26,061 bases of DNA from Candidatus Zhuqueibacterota bacterium 4484_188 (GTDB lineage: Bacteria; Calditrichota; Calditrichia; RBG-13-44-9), in NCBI GenBank assembly GCA_002049825.1, contig MVCZ01000001.1, positions 1 to 26,061 on the forward strand, read 5' to 3'. The stretch's first letter is position 1. Each line of letters opens with the position of its first letter. This document shows, piece by piece, positions 1 to 7,421 of the stretch. The translations under genes and the position numbers were made by a program. Below the pieces are notes generated by a model. It had not been told where the DNA came from and made no database searches. It saw only the letters and a program-made list of their open reading frames with translations.

Positions 1-461
1 ATGGTAGAAAGCTCCGAATCCCACATGCGCCGACCGGTTTCCCAGTTCAGGAAATGGTAATAAAATCCGCGGTAGCCGGTTGCATCGGAATTTTCACTCT
101 GTTCTGATCCGAGAAAAAACTTGAGCAGGGTCAGCGTGCGCTCAGAGGCCTGTAATCTACGAACCCAGCCGTTTTCCGCTCCGGTTGCCCAGGCTACCAG
201 CCCAAAACCGGTAGTGGCAATGCTCGCCGGCGATTCCTCGGTAGAGCGGTCCCTCACCAGACCATTTTCCGGATTGGCTTCGTTCCAAAAATACCAGAAC
301 GTTTTCTCTTCCAAGTGGTGAAGAAACGCCGTGGGATTTTTGAGCGTACTGTCGGGAATCCAAGCAGAACCAGAACCAGGGGGTGACTGACTTTCCCGGG
401 AAGAGCAAGTTGAATTTGCCAGCAGCAACAAAAAAACAACCGGCAGCCAGTAAAACTTCAT
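1..461 (-). CDS. Exported PF10091 glycoamylase-like (GH144-related) glycosidase, N-terminal part only
   Basis: About 153 residues are visible before the window edge cuts the gene. The start is the ATG at 461-459, which overlaps the GH94 stop as ATGA, so translation is probably coupled. Residues 1-19 form a signal peptide (MKFYWLPVVFLLLLANSTC); the Cys after ST suggests a lipoprotein, although the lipobox is not canonical. The mature part reads KTFWYFWNEANPENGLVRDRS, then ATTGFGL, then GYRGFYYHFLNWETGRR and ELST. This TFxYFW...NGLxxDRS...GFxYHFLxxxTGRR...ELST pattern is typical of PF10091/COG5368 'glucoamylase family' proteins. Members of this fold include GH144 beta-1,2-glucanases, and the domain also occurs in cyclic beta-1,2-glucan synthases. 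Most of the expected catalytic region lies outside the window, so substrate cannot be read. It probably acts in the periplasm or on the surface, supplying short sugars to the importer and GH94 enzyme. Confidence 0.82.
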   Translation of the reverse strand, partial: MKFYWLPVVFLLLLANSTCSSRESQSPPGSGSAWIPDSTLKNPTAFLHHLEEKTFWYFWNEANPENGLVRDRSTEESPASIATTGFGLVAWATGAENGWVRRLQASERTLTLLKFFLGSEQSENSDATGYRGFYYHFLNWETGRRMWDSELST

Positions 462-1924
462 AACCTGCGATTTCCTTCCCTGCCGGTTAGTGTTACTTCC
501 ACTGCGTAGCTTCCCGCTGGTTGCTGTGGAATGACATTGCCACTGATTGTTTTCCCGTTCAGGCGAATTTCCTTCACTCCACCGCATTGCTTTTCCGGAT
601 TTTTAATGGTAATGTGATATTCTGCCCCGCGAAATTTTCGCAGTATTTTGACCTGCGGCCATTCGGACAGAATGCAAGGGTCAATTTTCAGTCCTTCCTG
701 CACCGGCTTCAAACCTGCAATAGATTCGTACGCAATGGTCAGCAGCCAGGCGGCGGAACCGGTGTACCAGGTCCAGCCTGCCCGCCCGTAATAGGGTGAA
801 TCTTTCCCGTCGATGTTGCCCGGCAGCACATAGGGTTCCGCCACGTAACGATTGGCATCTTTGTGTACCTGAAGAATGGGATTCAGTTTGCGGAAATGTC
901 GCATGGCGTCCGCAGCCAGACCCATCTCTGCTAATGCCATTACTCCCCAGGTGGCGGCATGGGTGTACACCCCGCCGTTTTCCCGCAAACCGGGCGCATA
1001 ACGGGTAATGTAGCCCACGTTTTCGTCCGGTGTCTGGAATGCCGGATAAAGCAGTAGAAAGCCGTTATCGCCTTCCAGATGTTCAAGCATCGCCTGCACT
1101 ACCTGCTGCCGTCGCTCACCTACAGCCACGCCGGACAGAATAGCCCAGGTTTGTGCCATCAGGTAAATTTTGCATTCTTTAGCAGAAGGGTCGCCAATCG
1201 GTTTCCCGTCGTCTCGCGTGGCACCGGTGTACCACTGACCATTCCATGCCTCGCGGTTCAACGCTGCTTTCAACTTTTCGGCAGCATCGCAATATTTTTC
1301 TGCCAAATCGGGCTTTTGCTCCGGGCTGTGCCGGGACAACAATTCAGCCCAATCCAGCAAAATTCGGTACAAAAACATGCCCAGCCAAATGCTCTCCCCT
1401 TTCCAGTCCAGCCCCAGTGCGCTGAAACCGTCGCACCAGTCACCCTCGCCAATCAGGGGCAGCCCGCGGTCGCTGAACCGTTGCAGTGTCACCTCAATAG
1501 CTTTCAAGGCGTGCTCCTGCAGGGTTGCTTCTCCCCCATCATAAAAGGGGATTGTTTCGCTGAGTGCGGCAAAATTGGCAGTCTCTTGCAAATAGCGGTT
1601 TAACATAAATGGCAGCCACAGCAAATCATCGGACATGTTGGTGGCCAGCCCCTGCTCGGTAATCGGATGCCACCAGTGCAGCACGGTTCCTTTGCGAAAC
1701 TGGTGCCGGGCGTTAAACCGGATGTGCTCCAGCATTTTCTCCGGTGCGTGCAGCAGCCAAGCCTGGCTGGTTTGCAACTGGTCGCGGAAACCAAAGGCGC
1801 CGGACTGCTGGTAGTAGCCGCTGCGTGCCCACAGGTGCCCGGAATAGACCTGGTATTTCAACCAGATATTGGTCAGTAAATCAAATGCATCGTCCGGGGT
1901 TTCAATCACGCTTTGCCGGGTCAT
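458..1924 (-). CDS. GH94 glycoside phosphorylase, C-terminal fragment (frameshifted gene)
   Basis: This 488-residue stretch is the catalytic (alpha/alpha)6 barrel and C-terminal domain of a GH94 phosphorylase. Family marks are NIWLKYQ (19-25), RSGYYQQSGAFGFRDQLQ (34-51), DDLLWLPF (99-106), GLPLIGEGDWCDGF (154-167), GESIWLG and the end block GLKIDPC. The DWCD segment (162-165) corresponds to DWND of cellobiose phosphorylases, which carries the general acid Asp; here Asn is replaced by Cys. GH94 enzymes split beta-linked disaccharides or oligosaccharides with inorganic phosphate to give a sugar 1-phosphate. The ATG at 1924 is only the first Met in this frame: the same frame extends upstream as SELQQVKDFWRE, which is normal GH94 sequence, so it is not a true start. 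Its last codon overlaps the start of the PF10091 gene. It belongs with the fragment at 2001-2807; rejoined, the enzyme would be about 783 residues, close to the usual 800 or so. Confidence 0.85.
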   Translation of the reverse strand: MTRQSVIETPDDAFDLLTNIWLKYQVYSGHLWARSGYYQQSGAFGFRDQLQTSQAWLLHAPEKMLEHIRFNARHQFRKGTVLHWWHPITEQGLATNMSDDLLWLPFMLNRYLQETANFAALSETIPFYDGGEATLQEHALKAIEVTLQRFSDRGLPLIGEGDWCDGFSALGLDWKGESIWLGMFLYRILLDWAELLSRHSPEQKPDLAEKYCDAAEKLKAALNREAWNGQWYTGATRDDGKPIGDPSAKECKIYLMAQTWAILSGVAVGERRQQVVQAMLEHLEGDNGFLLLYPAFQTPDENVGYITRYAPGLRENGGVYTHAATWGVMALAEMGLAADAMRHFRKLNPILQVHKDANRYVAEPYVLPGNIDGKDSPYYGRAGWTWYTGSAAWLLTIAYESIAGLKPVQEGLKIDPCILSEWPQVKILRKFRGAEYHITIKNPEKQCGGVKEIRLNGKTISGNVIPQQPAGSYAVEVTLTGREGNRRL

Positions 1925-1965
1925 CTCCCTCCAGAAATCTTTTACCTGCTGCAGTTCGCTCGGTA

Positions 1966-2039
1966 TTTTTCGATGTACTGTTGAATTTTGCCGGTCATTT
2001 TCAGGCGACTGTTTTTTTCTGCCATGCCCAGGAGAAAAA
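1966..2039 (-). other. Double frameshift junction inside the GH94 gene
   Basis: Three frames must be joined here to rebuild GH94. The N-terminal frame is good up to RTKWF. Adding one T to the five-T run at 2039-2035 shifts into a frame reading FLLGMAEKNSRLKMTGKIQQ. Adding one A to the five-A run at 1970-1966 then shifts into the third frame, YIEKIPSELQQVKDFW, which runs directly into the C-terminal fragment. Both lesions are single-base losses in homopolymers about 70 bases apart, with no large deletion. The sequence shows the frame changes; whether they are assembly errors or a real decayed gene cannot be told from the window. Confidence 0.85.
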
Positions 2040-2807
2040 CCACTTGGTCCGGGAAAAAGTGCCGGTTTTAATACCGGCAGGATTGTGAAAACCGCCGTTG
2101 CGACCTATCAGAACATCCTTGCTGGTGTCCCAGCCGCTGACCGGTGTGCTGACCGCGTGGAAGGCAATAAACGGCCAGTCGGTGTTCCAGTGACCCCGTT
2201 TAGCTGGCACTTCCCAAAGGGTTTTGGTTGCCAGCAGGGTTTGCAAGGACTGGTGGTAGCTGGTTTCGATGAACAGTTTATGAAATTCACGGGTGTTGTC
2301 CGGGCCGGCGCCTAAGTTCCACTCGAAATAGGAAGCAAGCTGCAATCGGCGTGGTGTGTTGCCACTGTTTTTCAGTGTCACCAGCCAGATTTCCAGCGGT
2401 GCCTCCTTTGCGGGAAAAAGAATCCATTCACTGCTCAAACCGGAAAACTGCTGGACAAACGTGCTGTAGCCCAACCCGTGGTGCACCCGGTACACATCGT
2501 ACGCCACCTGCATGGGCTGGAACGCCAGCGACCGCAATTCACCGGAATCGAGGTCGCGCAGGTAGAGCCACTTGCCCCAGTCGTCTCGAATCAGGTCCTG
2601 GTTCCAGCGGGTCAGGCGGTTCAGGTTGACATCGGTTTTCCAGGAGAATCCACCTCCCGCCTGGGTAACCACTAAACCGTAATCACCGTTAGAAATAATA
2701 TTCGCCCAGGGGCGCGGTGTATCCGGCCTGGTCACAATAAATTCATAACCGTCGTCAGAAAAATGTCCGTACTTGTTTGTAAAAGAATCGTAGCGCGCCT
2801 TGTTCAT
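2001..2807 (-). CDS. GH94 glycoside phosphorylase, N-terminal fragment (frameshifted gene)
   Basis: This is the N-terminal beta-sandwich domain of a GH94 phosphorylase. It begins MNKARYDSFTNKYGHFSDD and carries the family blocks VTRPDTPRPWAN, GGGFSW, RLTRW, WLYLRD and HHGLGYST, all near the N-terminus of cellobiose-phosphorylase-type enzymes. I chose the ATG at 2807, with AAAGGA about 12 bases upstream, over a TTG at 2840 that would overlap the preceding PorV-like gene. There is no signal peptide, so the enzyme is cytoplasmic. Good homology ends at RTKWF; the remaining residues to the TGA at 2001 are out of frame. It lies 22 bases after the PorV-like gene, in the same apparent operon. The best match in layout is cellobiose/cellodextrin-type GH94, but specificity (beta-1,4, 1,3 or 1,2) is not settled by the sequence. 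Confidence 0.85.
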   Translation of the reverse strand: MNKARYDSFTNKYGHFSDDGYEFIVTRPDTPRPWANIISNGDYGLVVTQAGGGFSWKTDVNLNRLTRWNQDLIRDDWGKWLYLRDLDSGELRSLAFQPMQVAYDVYRVHHGLGYSTFVQQFSGLSSEWILFPAKEAPLEIWLVTLKNSGNTPRRLQLASYFEWNLGAGPDNTREFHKLFIETSYHQSLQTLLATKTLWEVPAKRGHWNTDWPFIAFHAVSTPVSGWDTSKDVLIGRNGGFHNPAGIKTGTFSRTKWFFSWAWQKKTVA

Positions 2808-2829
2808 CGGTGTGTATTTTTCCTTTCTG

Positions 2830-3840
2830 CTAAAATCCAAATCCTAATGAAAACCGCTGTGTTTGCTCTAAAATTCCGTAGTCAGCCCATGCATAGTCAA
2901 AATGCAGAGAATAACCGGAGAGGTGGAAGCGCAGGCCAGCGCCCAGCACCAATCCGCCCTCGGCATCCTGCAAAAACATGTTTCGGTATCCGCTGCGCAG
3001 AGCAATATTGTCAAACAAAAGCCACTCGGCACCTATGTTCAGGCTTTCGCCGTTATCATTCGGGTGAATCGCATCTAATACCATAAGAAATTGGTTGGAT
3101 TCACTGAATTTGAGCGGAACGGAAAAACCGACCCTGAACATGGTGGGAAGCGGAAAAAACTCGGTGCGCAACTGCGCCGGTAACTGGTCATTGTCGCCAT
3201 GTTTTGCCTGATTAAAATCGTAATCGATGTACAAATCCCTTCCGTCATAGGCTGCCTGGGGACCAAAATTGGAGATACTGGCACCCATGGTGGGTCCCTG
3301 CGGTGACAATTGGTACTGCACCCCAAGATTCAGTGAAACGTCGGTCAGGCTGCTATGCCAGATGGATTCGCGCAGGTAGTTCAATTGCATTCCTACTGAA
3401 ATGCGATCGGTGAGCATGCGTCCGATGCCCAATCCCATGGAAAAAGCGGTAACGGTGTAGCGTTCCCCGGTGCCCAGCGGCTGGGATACCGTTCGCACAT
3501 CAATCTCGCCGGAATTTAGTGCAGTCACCTGCATGAGCAGCGTTCCCAGAGATGGTACCCTGATTGCCGCACTACCGAAATTGTACTGAATATCCGCCAG
3601 CCATTTGCTGTAGGTAAACTGCACCGACGATTTTTTCAGACGACCCAGACTGGCCGGGTTAAAAAAAGCGGTAGCCGCGGCACCACTCAGCGATGCGCCG
3701 GCGTTTCCTAATGCCGCCGTCCGGGCGTCCGGTTCTATTTTCAGCACCTGCCCGATGGTGGTGCCGGTTTTGCTTTGTCCCAATGCCAGTGTCACCATAT
3801 AAAGAAGGAGTATCAAAAAAATGAAAAAAGGGTTTCGCAT
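2830..3840 (-). CDS. PorV/PorQ-family outer-membrane beta-barrel protein (module B)
   Basis: The protein has 336 residues. Residues 1-21 are a signal peptide ending LALG. It continues KTGTTIGQVLKIEPDARTA, LGNAGASLSG and ATAFFNPASLGRL, matching the PorV/PorQ and FadL-like signature in which a Gly-rich stretch is followed by (Y/F)xNPAxL. Alternating beta-strand sequence follows, and the chain ends FSLGFGF with a terminal Phe, as expected for an outer-membrane barrel. It is a paralogue of the protein at 12364-13398 (shared LxxGASISNFGP-like and HPNDN(G/T)E blocks). The ATG has GGAAGAG a few bases upstream. Canonical PorV is the T9SS shuttle or attachment-complex protein; copies beside secreted proteins and TonB receptors, as here, may serve one particular cargo. 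That role is inferred. Unlike its paralogue it sits 256 bases after the preceding gene. Confidence 0.85.
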   Translation of the reverse strand: MRNPFFIFLILLLYMVTLALGQSKTGTTIGQVLKIEPDARTAALGNAGASLSGAAATAFFNPASLGRLKKSSVQFTYSKWLADIQYNFGSAAIRVPSLGTLLMQVTALNSGEIDVRTVSQPLGTGERYTVTAFSMGLGIGRMLTDRISVGMQLNYLRESIWHSSLTDVSLNLGVQYQLSPQGPTMGASISNFGPQAAYDGRDLYIDYDFNQAKHGDNDQLPAQLRTEFFPLPTMFRVGFSVPLKFSESNQFLMVLDAIHPNDNGESLNIGAEWLLFDNIALRSGYRNMFLQDAEGGLVLGAGLRFHLSGYSLHFDYAWADYGILEQTQRFSLGFGF

Positions 3841-4096
3841 TGTCTCTTCCGTAAAAATTGATTTTACATACCTTGTTTCATTCTTAACCGAATGAATAGG
3901 ATTTGCAAGAGAATTTGGATCAGCTTTCTAAGTTTCAGGTTCCCGGTTGGAAATTGTCAAATTCATTCAACACAGATATTAATTTTAACCCTGAACCTTT
4001 GAACCTTAAAACTCTGTAGTTTAAAAATCATTTTCATCCTGCCACGTCAGTGGCCCCTTCGGGGTTCTCCTGTCGAAAAAAAATCTTCTAAAAATA
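3841..4096. other. 256-base spacer with two small hairpins
   Basis: No gene is visible. On the transcribed strand, after the stop at 4097, there is a T8 run, then a CCCC-GAA-GGGG hairpin (4064-4054) directly joined to a GCCAC-TGAC-GTGGC hairpin (4054-4041). Neither is followed closely by a U-tract, so this is not a convincing terminator. Further on are AACCTTTGAACCTT-like simple sequence (about 3990-4005) and a TTGACA without a good -10 partner. The equivalent junction in module A is only 10 bases long, so this spacer looks like an addition or the site of internal processing or initiation. Confidence 0.4.
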
Positions 4097-7000
4097 CTAC
4101 TTAATAATGGCAAATTTGCCAATATAGGTACCCACCTCCTTGCTATCCACATGGTAGAGATACAAACCGGGCGCCACCTCCAGGTTATCTTTGGTTCGCA
4201 AATCCCAGGCAACAAAGCCCTGGTTTGTTGAACCGTTTTGGTGAAGCGTCTGCACTAATTCGCCGTTAATGGTAAAAATCCGAATAGTGCACTGGCGGGG
4301 TAAATTGCGAAATTCAATCCGCCGTTCGCCCCTGCCGGAAACAGCAAACCGCTGCGGTTCGAAACTGGCAGCGCCGACGTAGGGATTGGGCACCACGTAC
4401 GGCTTTTCTAAAAACGCTGATTTTGCCTTTTGCGGATCCACAAATTGCCCGGTAGTTTTGAAGGAAAAAATATCTTTCCGGCCCAGCGGCACCTGCAGTT
4501 TCAGATGATACTCATCGCCATCTGCCGGCGGCTGAATGAGAATACCCATCATGCCGGTTGTGTCCAAGCTGATATTCCAGGTGGAACGCGGTACAGTCGG
4601 TTTGTCGCGCGTGTAGGTCAGCACCTCGATGTAATCTCCCGGCTGGCTGAGGGTGCCGGAAGTGTCGGTGTCCAGAAAACGGAAATCCAGTTGCAAATTG
4701 CCGGAATCTCCTTTGGCAATAATTTTGAATTTTGCCGGTTTGGCGTACAGCGGACCGATTCCGGCAATAGAGGTGTCCAACGGCTGATTGCTGAAAATAA
4801 TTTGCAGGTTTGCCGGAAAACCGGGCCGCCGCAGGTTGGTGGGCAGCGCCCTGGCATAGCGCACTTTCAGCCGGGCGTTGGTCGGGCTGCCGGCAGTAAA
4901 ACCGGAAATGAGCGTGTCGATTGAGACGACCTCAGGTGTAAAAATGTTGGGCAGAAGCCCCAGCCCCACAGGTCCGCCGCCAGAGCCGTCAAAAACCCGG
5001 CCGGTGGTAAACAGTGTGTCAGCCGTAGTAACATCGTACAATCCGTAGCTGGAAGCGCGCACGCTGTCTTCTAGGCTCTCAAAATGAATCTCAAAAGTGT
5101 GGTGGTCAGGCACCAGCTCCGGGTTTATTACCTCTACTTCCACGGTGCCAGTGCCGCTTCCGGCAATGTGTTCCACCGCGCTTGCCTGCGCCGGCACATA
5201 GCCCAATACCGGTCGGTTTGGGCGCACTTCCACTGCATTTTTGGGAAAAATAATACCGCCGCGCAGGGTCCGGCTGACCGCAATAGCATTTTCTGAAGGG
5301 TAAATTTCCAGTGAGTCCGAACCTTTGTCGTAAGCGGTGACCGCGTAATAGTAGAGCTGGCCGTTAGTGGCTGTGGTGTCTTTGAAAGTGTGCACAATGC
5401 CGGTATTTTCTCCCAGGAAGTAGGCAACGCCCTCCACGGTGGTTTGCGAAAAACCTTCGATATCGTCAATTAAGTCAAACTGGGCCAGCGGTCGCCCGTG
5501 TCCGATGGGTCCCGAGCCGGTGCCGGTGGTAATGACCTGCGGGTCGAGAAAAGTCGGGTCGGTACTGCGGTAAATGCGATAGCCTTCGAAATCGTTGGTG
5601 CTGGTCACCGGGTCAAAGGCGCGTTCGGCACGGTCGTCCCAGCTCAGGGTCACATAACCGTCACCCGTTGAAGCCTGCAGAGTGGGCATGGGCGGCGGGA
5701 CGGCAAACTGGTAATTAGCTTTATAAATTTGCTGAACCACCTTGGTGGTGTTGCGCAGTTCGCGCAAATCTTTTCCAAACCCCAGTGCCAGGCTAAAGCG
5801 CTCGGTGCGACCAGCCTCCAGTTTAAAGGGACCGGAGGCAAAAAAGAATCCGATATTGTAATTTTGCACCAGCGGCGGATCGAATGCCGAATCCTGGGAG
5901 GTGAATTTTTCGTACAGGCGCCGGGGCCACTGCCGACCGTCGTCAAAAAATACGATGTCATCAATGGCTGTGGAAGGCGAACCGGCACCGGCTCGAATAC
6001 GATTCATCTTAAAACCGGTCAGCCCAATCTGGTCGGATTCGTCCACATCCGTTTTATCGAAATTGGGTTCACCGCGGGTCGGCTTGCCGTCTTTCTCGCC
6101 GCTGTCTTTCTGATTCTCTTTTGAAGCAAAAACGCCATCGGCACCGGTGTCGTTAAATTCCGCCACCCAATCCATGTCTTCGTCACCGGTCCACCAGGAG
6201 CCGGCACGGTAAGCCGGGCGACGTTCCAACGGTCCAAAGAAATTTTTAAATTTCTGCATGTCGTAATGGGATTCCACGTAGGTGCGAATGGCATCCTGCC
6301 CATCGATGAGTTGCCCCGGACCGCTATCCCGCCGTTCATCGGTTACCCCGTTTTCATCGTTATCAATACCGTCAAAGGGATTGCCGGGGGTTTCAATGTA
6401 GGAATAACCTAAATAACCTGTGGGTCCCTGCACGCCATTTCCGTTTTTGTCCCAGGTGTACACCAGGTTCAGCCCGGCTTCTTTATCGAAAAAAGCATTG
6501 TCGTCGTCCGATTCCGGGATGCCATCCATCCCAATCGCCGAACCGCCAACGCCGGAATCCATGTAGAGTCCGAAAATAATGTTGTCGTCGTAAGTAGTGG
6601 TTCCTTCGTTGGTAATATCGTAGTGCCAGAAAATCACGTTTCCGGCCTGCGGATTTGCCCACTGGAAACCACGCTGTTCAATGCGCAGCCCAAGACCGTG
6701 CCGGGTGCTGTCACGGTAGTCGGAATGAAACAGCCAAGCGTCGTAAAAATCGTCGTCATACACAATAAAACTTTCCTGGTCAGCGCCAGGCGCTTTCCCG
6801 AAATAGCCATTCCAGGAACCGCTCCAGCCAGGGTCATCGGGATCGTTCAGTTTATCAATCCACTGGTCGGGCCAGGTGCGCGGGTCGTTGCTCATGGCAA
6901 CCGAACGTCCCTGGTTAATGACTGGGTCGGGCTGAAAATATCCCGGCCGCGGTTCAAAACGCATCACCCGGTTGTAGAAGGGGCTTATGCCCTGGCGCTC

Positions 7001-7357
7001 CCGGTAGCCGGTTTCCATAATGTAAGCGGGTGTACCGTCTTCCTGGATAATTTTTACCAGCACGAATGGAGTAATGCCGTCGCTGTAGTTCTCGCCGGAG
7101 CCCTTGGGCACTTCTACCGAGTGAAACACGCTGAAATCAACGCGCAGCGGGTCCGGCGGATAATCGCCCACCATGCCGTAATTGTAAAAAACGGTGCGGA
7201 TGCGGTTGGCGTCGTGCATGCCTTCCCGTTCAGCATCTACCCGCCCGCGAAGTTCCGGGGGAACCACCGGCTGCAGGTCCTGTGTCCAGCCATCGGCTGT
7301 TAAAACCAGTGCAAGTGCAACTGCCAGAAAAATATTTTTCAGATAAACAAATCGCAT
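4097..7357 (-). CDS. Large secreted TonB-receptor companion with Fn3-like and FlgD/T9SS-like C-terminal domain (module B)
   Basis: The protein has 1086 residues from the ATG at 7357; a TTG at 7372 in frame would add five but spoils the signal peptide context. Residues 1-26 are a signal peptide. The N-terminal half is not a family I can name, but it is conserved with the protein at 13409-16549: GSGENYSDGITP, GYRER, WNGYFGKAPGADQES, FWHYDITNEGTT, GVGG, PGNPFDGIDND and GEPNFDKTDVDESDQIGLT. A middle fibronectin-III-like region has FEGYRIYRSTDPTFLDPQ and LYYYAVTAYDKG. The last 100 or so residues (VVPNPYVG, RGERRIEFRNLPRQCTIRIF, WDLRTKDNLEVAPGLYLY, ending GKFAIIK) form a FlgD-like module resembling T9SS sorting domains. 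It lies 64 bases after its TonB receptor. I infer a surface-exposed partner of the receptor, filling the place SusD takes in Bacteroidota; no enzymatic motif was seen. Confidence 0.75.
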   Translation of the reverse strand: MRFVYLKNIFLAVALALVLTADGWTQDLQPVVPPELRGRVDAEREGMHDANRIRTVFYNYGMVGDYPPDPLRVDFSVFHSVEVPKGSGENYSDGITPFVLVKIIQEDGTPAYIMETGYRERQGISPFYNRVMRFEPRPGYFQPDPVINQGRSVAMSNDPRTWPDQWIDKLNDPDDPGWSGSWNGYFGKAPGADQESFIVYDDDFYDAWLFHSDYRDSTRHGLGLRIEQRGFQWANPQAGNVIFWHYDITNEGTTTYDDNIIFGLYMDSGVGGSAIGMDGIPESDDDNAFFDKEAGLNLVYTWDKNGNGVQGPTGYLGYSYIETPGNPFDGIDNDENGVTDERRDSGPGQLIDGQDAIRTYVESHYDMQKFKNFFGPLERRPAYRAGSWWTGDEDMDWVAEFNDTGADGVFASKENQKDSGEKDGKPTRGEPNFDKTDVDESDQIGLTGFKMNRIRAGAGSPSTAIDDIVFFDDGRQWPRRLYEKFTSQDSAFDPPLVQNYNIGFFFASGPFKLEAGRTERFSLALGFGKDLRELRNTTKVVQQIYKANYQFAVPPPMPTLQASTGDGYVTLSWDDRAERAFDPVTSTNDFEGYRIYRSTDPTFLDPQVITTGTGSGPIGHGRPLAQFDLIDDIEGFSQTTVEGVAYFLGENTGIVHTFKDTTATNGQLYYYAVTAYDKGSDSLEIYPSENAIAVSRTLRGGIIFPKNAVEVRPNRPVLGYVPAQASAVEHIAGSGTGTVEVEVINPELVPDHHTFEIHFESLEDSVRASSYGLYDVTTADTLFTTGRVFDGSGGGPVGLGLLPNIFTPEVVSIDTLISGFTAGSPTNARLKVRYARALPTNLRRPGFPANLQIIFSNQPLDTSIAGIGPLYAKPAKFKIIAKGDSGNLQLDFRFLDTDTSGTLSQPGDYIEVLTYTRDKPTVPRSTWNISLDTTGMMGILIQPPADGDEYHLKLQVPLGRKDIFSFKTTGQFVDPQKAKSAFLEKPYVVPNPYVGAASFEPQRFAVSGRGERRIEFRNLPRQCTIRIFTINGELVQTLHQNGSTNQGFVAWDLRTKDNLEVAPGLYLYHVDSKEVGTYIGKFAIIK

Positions 7358-7421
7358 TTTAAAACATTCCAATTCTTCTCTTACATTTTATCATTTATCA
7401 AACGGTAGCTTTTTCTGTCAT

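Noticed and set aside
1079..1603. Open plus-strand frame of 174 codons
   Set aside because: It runs antisense to the GH94 C-terminal fragment, resembles no family I know, and reflects codon bias of the real gene.
4041..4064. Rho-independent terminator after the module B companion
   Set aside because: The hairpins are short and on the transcribed strand no U-tract directly follows; the T8 run comes before them.
6623..7303. Open plus-strand frame of 226 codons
   Set aside because: It lies wholly antisense to the conserved N-terminal part of the module B companion, and the real gene is strongly supported by its paralogue.
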